Shown piece by piece: positions 14,655 through 26,600 of a DNA stretch of 49,148 nt. Positions within the stretch are counted from its first letter, which is position 1, and each line of letters starts with the position of its first letter. The stretch comes from a virus, in IMG/VR virus record IMGVR_UViG_3300020406_000006, positions 1 to 49,148 of that record. The stretch is one strand, 5' to 3'. The notes under the pieces were generated by a model. The model saw only the letters and a program-made list of their open reading frames with translations, searched no databases and was not told where the DNA came from. Both the position numbers and the translations under genes were made by a program.

Positions 14655-17600
14655 TGGCCTATAATGCAAACCAAGAAGAATATCCATTACCGGCAGGAGA
14701 TCAAGACAAAGCTCAGCACACAAGAACTAGTGCGGAGCACTTACCTAAATATTTTAGAACTGCACATAACAAAAAGTTCTTAAGTGCAACACTTGATCAA
14801 TTATTAAATCCTGGCGTTGCAGAAAAAATAAGTGCATATTATGGTAGAAGGATAGCAACTGCCCGTAAGGCAAATGATACCTATGTCACTGATGTAACAG
14901 CTGAAAGAGAAGAATATCAATTTGAACCAGCAACTGTAATTAAAGATAATTTAAACAATGTAACTTTTTACAAAGATTACAATGATTTGAAAAATCAAAT
15001 AAAAGCATTCAACGGTACAGTTGATGATGACAGCAAAGCATTTAGACAAGAATATTATGCTTGGAATCCTCATATCGATTGGGACAAATTTACAAACTTT
15101 AGAGATTACTACTGGTTACCAAACGGTCCTTTATCTATTCCTGTTGTAGGACAAGCAAGAGGAATCACTAGCACATACACAGTCACAAGCATTGACAATC
15201 TAGACAACAAAGCATACGTTTTTACTCCTGATGGAAAAACAAATAATCCTACACTAAAACTTTACAGAGGACAGACATACAGATTTGAAGTTAATACTCC
15301 TGGAATGCCTTTGAGCTTTAGAACTGCTAGAACTTTAGATAACGACTATCTATACAGTTCAGGCATAAGCGATAGCACACATACAACTGATGTAGGTACA
15401 ATAGAATTTACAGTTGATTTACTTGCACCAGACACTTTATATTATGTAAACAACAATGATATAAATGCAAGTGGACTTATACAAATTTATGATGTGTTAG
15501 AAAACACAGCCATAGATGTTGAAGCAGAAATATTAGGTAAGAAAACTTACAAGATGACCAATGGCTACGAAATGTCAAATGGTATGAAAGTTGATTTCCA
15601 AGGATCAGTGACCCCTACAAAATATGCTGAAGGCAACTGGTATGTAGAAGGTGTAGGAGATGAAATAAAACTTATACCTGAACAAGATGTTATGATACCT
15701 GGAACATATTCAACAACCAGAGCAAACCCTTTTGATTCGGAAGGATTTGATAGAAGCCCATTTAGTACTGCAAGTGCTTATGCAGATGCACACGACTACA
15801 TTGTTCAGAATAGATCAGCTACAAGCAGAAGTCCATGGTCAAGATACAATAAATGGTTCCATAAAAGTGTACTAGAAACTATTGCAACAATACTTGACGA
15901 ACCAGCAGACATAAATCAAACAGGTAGAGCCGCTAGACCTATTATTGAATTTGATCCACAGTTAAAACTATATGGTTTTGGGACACAGGCAAAAGATGAC
16001 GTTGAGTTATTAGACACATTTACAACTGATGTGTTCAGCACAATAGAAGGTGCAATAGGTTACAACATTGACGGAGTTGATGTTGGTGACAATATGAGAA
16101 TATTGTTTACAGCAGATCCTGACACAAGAGTAGCAGGTAAAATTTTTAAAGTAAAATTTATTACACACAACAACGTTAGACAAATTAGTTTAATTGAAGA
16201 AACAGACACAACACCTTTAGAAAATGAATGTGTACTTGTACAACAAGGAGACACTTACAAAGGTAAGATGTGGTATTACAATGGAACTAAATGGGTAGCT
16301 GGACAGGACAAAACATCAGTTAACCAGAGTCCAACTTTTGATCTATATGACGTAAATGGAAATGATTTCAAAGATGCAACAACTTATCCAAGTTCTACTT
16401 TTACTGGTACAAAACTTTTTAGTTATAAAAAAGGAACAGGAGCCAATGATAATATTTTAGGCTTTCCTCTTTCTTATAGAGCATTAGTAAACACAGGAGA
16501 TATTGTATTTGACTTTAATCTTCTAACAGATAGTTTTACATACCAACAAATGAATGCAACATTTTCTTTGAAAACAGATGTAGGACTATTAAGAAGATAT
16601 ACAGACAGAACAACATTTACATACGCATCTGGTTGGACAAAAGGATACGAAGATAGCAAACAGCTTGTACGTAGGCAGTATGTTGTTAATACACAGCTCA
16701 ATGACTTTGCCATTGACGTTTATAATAGAAGTGGCGATATAAATGATTTATGGGCAAGAGTATACGTTAATAATAAAGCAAAATCTAGTGGAGTTGATTA
16801 CACAATCAATAGACTCAACGGAATTGCTTATGTAAGATTTGTAAATGATTTAGCAGTTGACGACATCTTAGTGATAAAAACAAAAAGTGGTACAGTCAAG
16901 AATACAAATGGTGTTTATGAAATTGCAGGAAATTTAGAACGTAATCCTTTGAATGATAACATAGGAAGTTTTACTTTAGGTGAAGTAAATGATCATGTAT
17001 CTAGCATTGTTGAAATGCGTGATGATTTTGCAGGAGTATTTCCAGGTACAGGAAACCTAAGAGACCTTGGAAACTTATCTGCATACGGAACAAAATTTAT
17101 TCAATCAAGTGGACCATTTAATTTAGCAAATTATCATGTCACAAGCAAAGATGCAAACATTGTGCATTCATTAAGATTTGCAAGAAAAGAATATGGTAAA
17201 TTTAGAAAGCTATTTTTACAAACTGCAACTGGTTTAGGATTTGACGGAGCAACAAAAATACACTTCGACAAAGTGATGGAACACTTAAACAAAAATAAAA
17301 CAAATGATATGCCATTCTATTTCAGTGATATGATTGGTTACGGAACGTTTAAAAAATCTACACACGTTGTTGAAAATACATCTACTGAATATTATGCTTT
17401 GGCAACAAATTTTGATTTAACAGCTTTATCAAATAGAGCTGTGGGCATTTACATCAACGGAGTACAGTTGATACATGGCACTGATTACAAATTTGAATCC
17501 GCTTACGCAGGCTTTGTTACAATTACAAAAACAAAAGTTATTAATGATGTAATTGAAATATATGAATATGAAAATACCGATGGTAGTTATATTCCACCTA

Positions 17601-20600
17601 CTCCTACTAAACTAGGATTGTATCCTAAATTTAAGCCAGAGATTTTTACAGACAACACTTACCAAACTCCTACAAAAGTTATACAAGGTCATGACGGAAG
17701 TATCTTTGTTGCTTATAATGACTTTAGAGATGAATTGCTTTTAGAACTTGAAAAAAGAATTTATAATAATATTAAAGTACAATATGATGTTGACATAATA
17801 AACATACACGACTTTATTGGAGGAGAATCAAGAGATACTGGGTTTACTAGAAGTGCCAGAGACAAAGCATTACTATCTGACTTTGTTGAATGGAACAGAG
17901 CAGTTGGTGATCCTGATTATACTGACTTTTCATTTTGGTCAAGAACAAACAGTTTTACTTTCAATTATAAAAATACCAGTTCGCCCACACAAAAAACTAA
18001 TCCGGGATACTGGAGAGCAGTATATAAAGAAGCATATGATACTGATCGTCCACATAGTCATCCTTGGGAAATATTAGGGTACAGCGAAGAACCAACTTGG
18101 TGGCAAACGGTTTATGGTGCGGCTCCTTATACAAGTGAAAACAAGATACTTTGGCAAGATATTGAAAAGGGTGCATATAGAATACCTAACGTGCCTGTTG
18201 TATACAATGAAAAATATGCAAGACCTAATATTACAAAACACATTCCTGTTGATGACGGTGGTAATTTATTAAGTCCTTTAGATTCTAACTATGCTAAGAA
18301 TTATATTAGTAACAGAACACAAGAACCTTTTGTGTTTGGTGATCAAGCACCAACTGAAAATGCTTGGCGTAGAAGTTCAGAATATCCTTTTAGTTTAGTT
18401 AATGCTTGGATATTAAACCAGCCTACAAAAATAATAGGATTGGGTTTTGATAGATCAAGATTACAAAGGAATTTAGCAAAAGAAGTAATCTACACAGTCA
18501 CTAGTAAAAGATTAAGATTAAAAGACATAGTATTTCCTAATACAACATCAGATACAACTCGTGTGCAAACAGCAGGACTTGTAAACTATGTTGCTGAGTA
18601 TATGAACAGCAAGACTGTAAAATATTACAACAAGTATCAAGATGATTTGAAAAACATTACAAACCAATTAGGATTAAAAATAGGTGGCTTTACAGACAAA
18701 GCTAAATTTAAACTCATACTAGATAGTAGAACTCCTTACAATGAAGGGAATGTATTTGTTCCCGAAGAAAACTATCAAGTATTTTTAAACAAGAGTAGTG
18801 TAGTTGATCTTGTACCATACAGTGGTGTAATAGTTGAGAAGGTCGCAAGTGGATTTATTATAAAAGGATACGATTACGATAATCCTTACTTTAAATATGT
18901 AACACCAATTGAACTTGCTGACGATCCGTTGATAAGTGTTGGCGGAGTAAGTGAAGACTTTGTGCAGTGGACATCTGGACAGACTTATTCACCAGGATTT
19001 ATTGTAAAATTTGCAGACGAGTTTTACATGACACAAACTTTACATACTGCTGGAGATAGTTTTGAACAAGCAAACTTTGTAAGATTAGCAGAACTTCCTG
19101 TAAAAGGAGGTAGACAAGCATATTTCAGACGCCAATGGAATGAAGGAATTAATCAAGAACCTACTGAACTTGCATATGGTACACAAATTAAAACTATACA
19201 AGGCGTTGTTGACTTCTTGTTAGGATATGAAAAATATTTAAAATCACAAGGATTTATCTTTGAAAATTACAACAAAGAAATTAATGAAGTAGAAGATTGG
19301 TCTTTAAGTGCAAGAGAATTTATGTTTTGGACTACACAAAATTGGCAAGCCAATAGTGTTATCACTTTAAGTCCAGGAGCAATTGATTTACAATTTTACA
19401 GAAAGCATCATGTTGCTGACAACCTGTTTGATAACTTTTATGGTTACAACTTGTTTAAAGCAGACGGTAAAAAACTATTACAAGCCAATGTAAATGTTTA
19501 CAGAGATAACGACAACAACTTAGGTATTTCAACAAAGAATACAACAGATGGGATATTTGCTGTAAAGATACCTTTGGTACAAATTGAACACGTTTGTTTG
19601 ATAGATAACAGAACAGTATTCAGTGATTACATTTATGATTTAGAGCCTGGATATAGACAAGAACGTATCAAGGTGTTAGGTTACAGAACCGACGGTTGGA
19701 CAGGCGGATTAAACATTCCTGGATTTGTTTATGATGACGTAAACATAGGTGAATGGGAATCATGGAAAGATTATGCCATTGGTGACACAGTAAAATACAA
19801 AGAATTTTATTATGTTGCAAAACAAAAAATATCAGGCAAAGAAGTATTTACTGATTTAGATTGGCAAAGACTAAATGGAGCACCACAGTCTGGATTGAAA
19901 GCAAACTTAGATTATAAAGCAAAACAATTTGCAGACTTTTATGATCTTGACACAGATAATTTTGATACTGATCAACAAAGGGTTGCACAACATTTAATTG
20001 GATATCAAAAAAGAAAATATTTAGAAAACATTATCAATGATGATGTAAGTCAATACAAGTTCTATCAAGGATTTATCCAGGACAAAGGAACACTCAACAG
20101 TTTAACTAAATTGTTTGATGCATTATCTAATACTGAAAATGATAGTGTAAACTTTTATGAAGAATGGGCAGTGAGACTAGGACAGTTAGGATCCTCGCAA
20201 TCATTTGAAGAAGTTGAATATAAACTTGATGAAAGTAGATTTAGATTAAGTCCACAACCAATTGAGTTGGTACAAACAGTCACAGGCGACGAAACAGATT
20301 TAATTTATAGACAGCGACCATTTGAAACTTATTTAAAACCAGATGGTTATGACCATACACCGTTTCCAACCAAGTACAAAGACGATGATTATGTAGAAAC
20401 TGCTGGTTATGTAAATTCAGCTGATGTAAAACAAACTGTTGCCAAGTATGACGATATTTTAAATTTAACTCTCACAACTTTAAATGTAGGAGATTATATA
20501 TGGACTGGTACAAGTAAAACAGATAACTGGGACGTTCTTAAATATGTTAGAACAAATGATAAGGTTATCAAAGTTACTAAAAATGGAACTACAAACGAAG

Positions 20601-23600
20601 TTGAAATACAACTTAACAACCAAGCCAATTACACAAAAGATGATATCATAGGTATAGTTGATGTTGCAGATACTGAAAAGTTTTTCAAGGTATTAAGATC
20701 AGAACTTGACACAATATTTTGTACAGACAACGGAACAACAGCAGACGTTGATCCTGCAAATGGATTTGTCACAGCATTTACTTCAGCAAGGGTTTCAAAC
20801 TTAGAAGAAGCAAACACAAGATTGTTTGCAGGTGAATTCCAAGTAGGCGAGTTGCTTTGGGTAGACAATGACAGTACGAATCGTTGGATTGTTTTAAGAA
20901 ATACTCCACAACACAGTGAGTTACAGGTTATTAGTAATGTTGAAACCGGAGATGCAAGTACAAACTTCGGAAAAGTAATTGGTGCTGATGATAGAAACAC
21001 AACACTTGTTGTAGGTGCTAGTGAATCGAACAAGGTATACATATTCCAAAGAACAAATGATAATACTACCTATAACCATGCACAAACAATTGATGCTCCA
21101 ACAGGCTTATACACCGGTGACGGTAAGTTTGGTACAGGATTAGATTTAAGTTCAGATGCTAAATGGCTTGTAATTGGAGCACCTAATGCCAGCACAGCAA
21201 AAACAAAATTCAAAGGTGCGTTTGCAAGTAATGTAAGTTATGTAGAAAAAGATATTATACAGTACCAAGAAAACTTCTGGGAGGCACAGTTTCCTATATC
21301 AGCGGCACAAGGTACACTTACATTTAACAGCTTCTATGATCCTACGCAATTAGCAAAAGCGTCATGGACAGGTACAGCTTATCCAGAGATTGTTTATGCA
21401 ATTAGAGGAAACTACAATTTTAATCTTCCTACTGATCATATATTAGTCAGGGCACCTACCACACAGTATGAAGGATCAGCAGTTGGTGATACTTTAGTAT
21501 TCAACTGGAAACAATATTCACAGAATTATCCTAATGGTGTTTTACCTTTTGGTGCATCAGGACCTGCAATAAGCGAACTTGAAGGCAACAAAGTTATACA
21601 AGCAAAAGTTGATGCAGTATTATATTTTGATAATCTTTTAAGAACTCCACAGGTAGGAGATTTAATAAGCACAGGTTCAGCTATTGGAACTGTAAATGCA
21701 ATTAGTGTTCAGAATGTAAACCAAGCAAACATTTACATCAGCAATATGAATGGACAATTTTTAGCAAGTGATACTGCAACACTAGGCGGTGTATCAATGG
21801 GAACTTACACATTAATACAGCCAGTCAATTCACAGGCATCATTTGGTGGTTGGTGGAAAATTGATGTTACAACATCTTTCAACACAACAGTTAAATCTAT
21901 TATTGCACCACAGTTTGTAATACAAGATATTATTACTCAAAACGAAAGCAAGTCTGCAGAAATTTATTACAATACTATGGACGATGCTTATGCGTTGAAT
22001 CAAGTTACTGATCCAACCAAAGGCGGAAGATTAGGACATTTAAGTTTCTACAATAAACAAGGACAGTCAGACATGAGTCCATTCTGGTTCTTCAGAGGAC
22101 CTAAGGCTTGGACGGATACACTTAATACAAGTAATACATTTACAATGAGGGTGAACGAAATCAGAGGCGGAGCAGGATTAACATTATTTGACCCAGGCAC
22201 ACTTGGACTTTCTTTTACATATTTGAATGATACCTTACATACTGTTTATGATATATGGGACGGTTTCGTAGATGTTACATTTACAAATTTTGACAATGCC
22301 GGTAATCCTTTTATTCCACAAGTAGGCGACATCATAGTTGATCAACAATCAGGAGCAACTGCCACAGTTGCATACTTGCAAGAACAATTATTAGATTGTA
22401 GATTGTATGTAAAAAATAGAAGCGGGTCATTTAAATTTGGTAATTTACATAGTGATACAAGCACCATTGCAATCAAAGATGGTGTAAGTGCAGGAGTTGA
22501 TAGACTTTCAGGTAGACTAGACAATGCAAATATGTCTGGAAGTATTGCAGGTAAACTTGTGGTTGTTAAAAACACAGATAGTACAATGTTGCCTGTAACT
22601 TCACCAACTTTTAGAGATGAATTAGAAATTTACATTTACAACGATAGAACAGTTAACGGAGTTGCAAGAACACCTAATACTCCAAATCCTTTGAACAAAG
22701 ATTGGGCACAGGTATCTGCATTAAAATTAGATACCACTGGAACTGCAAGTTCATTTACAAATGAAGGAGCATATTTTGTTTACGAAAGAATGGGCACAGG
22801 ATTATACAGTTTCCAACATGGTTACACAAATCCTCAAAGAGAATCAAACAGATTCTTAGGAACCATTATAAAACTTACGAAATCTAATCAAAGCGAATTA
22901 TATAGATTGTTTGTTTCTGCTCCAGGAAATAACACAACAAGTAACAGTGGCAGAATACATTTAATTACACACGGAATAGATACAGACGGTACAACATATG
23001 ACTGGGCAAGAAGTAAAAACTATTACTTCAAGGGTGAATTCAGTGACTCAATTGATTACTACACAAATGATATTGTGTTGTACAATGGTGCATTTTATGA
23101 AGCGAAAACAAACTTAACAGCAGGTGCTTGGAATGTAACTTACTGGACACTCATAGATGCTTTCATTGATTACATAGGATATCTTCCAAATGATACAAAT
23201 TTAGCTGTTACTGATGACAGTACATTTGAAAAAACAAATTTAACAAATTATGCACACCCATTTGCAGTTGCAAAATTTGGTGATGTAATTGCAACAGTGG
23301 CTGACTTTGATAACAGTGATCCTAAAATTATAATTTACAGATTTATTAGAGGACATTATGGATTCTCACAAATGATTCCTGCACCAAAGAATGGCATAGG
23401 ATTTGGTTCAAGTGTTGCTGTAAGCGATGACGGTTCAATGATTGCCGTTGGCGCTCCTTTGGCAGATGATAGAGCAAATGACAATGGTAAAGTTTTTGTA
23501 TACACTAACGACCTAGGAACATTTTCATTAACACAAACATTGTACAGTCCGGAAATAGATGTTGCTGAAAGATTTGGTGCCGCTATTGATTTCAATGGCA

Positions 23601-26600
23601 ATGATTTAGTTGTAAGTTCTAAAGGTGGAGACCTTGTTACAAGCACTACATTTGATACAATAACTACAACGTTTGATAATAACTTAACACAATTTGAAAA
23701 AGTAAACAGTGATAGCGGACAGGTGTTTATGTATCAACAGGTTAAAAACAAACTATTATATGCAGAAAAATTTAATTACAAAAATCCTGCAACTGAAAGA
23801 TTTGGAGAATTTTTATTATTCAATGAAAACCATGTGTATGTACCTATGCCAGAACTTTCAATCACAGATGACAACTTCATAGGTACTTTAATTGATTTCA
23901 AGAGAACACGTGGCATTATGCCTTGGGCAACTTTACATAGTCCATTGGATCAAGTTGATCTAACAAAATTCAAAGGTGTGTTCATATATAACATTTCAGA
24001 AAATCCTGTTGCAAGAGCAATAGATTATATTGATCCTATTCAAGGAAAGATAGCAGGTGCGGCAGAAGAAGAATTAACATTTAAAACGCATTATGATCCA
24101 GCTGTATACACAAACGGAACAGCATCACCAACGACTGTTATTGACCCAGAAAACTATTGGAATGACAAATGGGTTGGTAGATTATGGTGGGATCTAAGCA
24201 CAGCTAAATTTGTTAATCCTTACCAAGGCAATATTATCTACAATACTGCAAACTGGAATAAATTATTTACAGGAGCATCAATAGATGTTTACGAATGGGT
24301 AGAAACAACCATTACTCCAACTCAGTGGGCCGCACAGGCAGATACTGAAGAAGGACTTACAAAAGGAATAAGTGGTACTCCTAAGGATACTACAACATTT
24401 GTTCAGGTACAAAAATTTGATAATGTTGCAAAAAGTTTCTTTAACAAATATTATTATTGGGTAAAAAATACAAAAATTATTCCACAAGTAACATTTAGAA
24501 AAACTTCAGCCTATGACGTTGCCCAACTAATACAAGATCCAGCAGGACAAGGACAAAGATTTGTTGCACTTTACTCTAATGCTAGGTTTGGTTTATACAA
24601 CTGTGAAACACTTGTAAATGGACCTGACAATGCAATCAACTTTAGATATTGGACTATTGATAACAAAGAAATTAATACGCACAATCAATATCAGTTAATT
24701 ACTGAAGGCCTGGATACAAGTAGACCAAACAAAGATTTAGAACGTAAATGGTATGACAGCTTAATTGGTGTTGATACAAATGAAAGACCGGTACCTGATA
24801 CAATATTAAGTCCTAAACAAGCATACGGTATATTAGATAGACCAAGACAAAGTATGTTTAAAAATAAAACTGAGGCTTTAAAACAAACTATTGAAAGAGC
24901 TAACAGAGTTTTATTACAAAATTTAATTGTTGATGAATATAACCTAACACAATTTTTAAGCAAAGACCCAACACCTACTTTGTTAAGTAGAAAGTTTGAT
25001 AAAGCAATAGATACCTATGCTGAAATAGGCCTTGTAGGAGTTTCAAATGTTATTCCAGCAGTACTTACTCCAGTATTTGTAAACGGAAAACTTACAAGAG
25101 TTGATATTACTAACGGTGGTAAAGGTTACATAACAGTTCCAACATATGAGTTTGGTAACGTTGGTAATGGAAGTAATGCAGAAATAACGTTGGCCATGGA
25201 TGCTAATGGAACAATAACAAGTGCAACTGTTAAGAATGAAGGACAAGACTATGGTCCAAACACAACACTGGAAGTTAGAAAATATAGTGTATTGGTTAGA
25301 ACTGATGAGAGTGTAAATTCAAGATGGTCAATATACGCATATCAGAGTGTGTCAAAAACTTGGGCAAGGACAACTAGTTCAGCCTATGATGTTACACAAT
25401 GGTGGAGTTATACTGACTGGTATGATGTAGGATATAGCGAATTTACTGAAACTGATTACCTGATAGACTTCTCATATGAACTTGATTCATTGACTGATCA
25501 GGTAGGTGACATCGTTAAGATTTCAACTATAGGCGCAGGTGGTTGGTTACTGTTAGAAAAAATTAGTAATGATGGTTCTGATTACACAACGAAATACAAA
25601 ACTATTGGTAGAGAAAATGGAACTATTAGATTAAGCAATAGCTTATACGATAGTGCAAACAGTAACATAGGTTATGACGGTTTAAGTTATGATACTTCAT
25701 TCTACGACAATCAACCTACTAGAGAATTAAGAATTATCTTACAATCATTAAGAGATGATATTTTCATTAATGATCTAGCTGTTGAATATAACAAAATGTT
25801 TTTTGCAAGTGTTAGATATGCTTTCTCAGAACAAGCAAACGTTGATTGGGCATTTAAAACAAGTTTCATAAAAGCAAAACACAATGCAGGAGATTTACAA
25901 CAAAAAGTAACTTTCCAAAATGATAGTTTACCAAGTTATGAGGATTTTGTTAAAGAAACAAAACCATACAAAACAAAAATAAGAGAATATGTCAGTAACT
26001 ACACCAAGACTGAATTAACAAACAGTGGAGTAAGTGACTTTGATATTCCGCCAGCATACAGCATTAATGATGGTAAGATAGTTCCTGCAAGTCTTAAAGT
26101 TAATAATGATTTAATTGTAGGTCAAGATGCTTCTATTACAACTTACCCTAACAAATATTGGGCTGACAATGTTGGATTTGAAGTATTAAGAGTAAACATT
26201 AAAAATGGTGGTACACTATATTTAGAAACTCCTTTGGTCAAATTTGTTGGCGGAGGAGGCACTGGTGCAACAGCAAAAGCAACACTTGGTACCAATGGCA
26301 CAATAAAATACATTACAGTTACAAATCCTGGAAGAGGATATCTTTCTGCTCCTACCGTAAACATTGAAGGTACACAAGATTCAGCTGGTGTTCCGGCAGT
26401 GGTATCAGCACAACTTGGAAACAGCAAAGTTAGATCAAATCATATTGTAAGCAAATTTGATAGAGTCACAGGCACTTTTTTAATTACAACTTTAACAGAA
26501 ACAGAAAACTTTACTGGCACAGGAACGCAAACTATTTTTGATCTTAAGTTTCCTATGGATTTAAGAACAACAACAATTAATGTTACAGTTGCTGGAATAG

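Noticed and set aside
17817-18077. Plus-strand 86-codon frame inside the giant gene
   Set aside because: It is an out-of-frame shadow with no independent start signal; the giant frame continues through it with sensible protein sequence.
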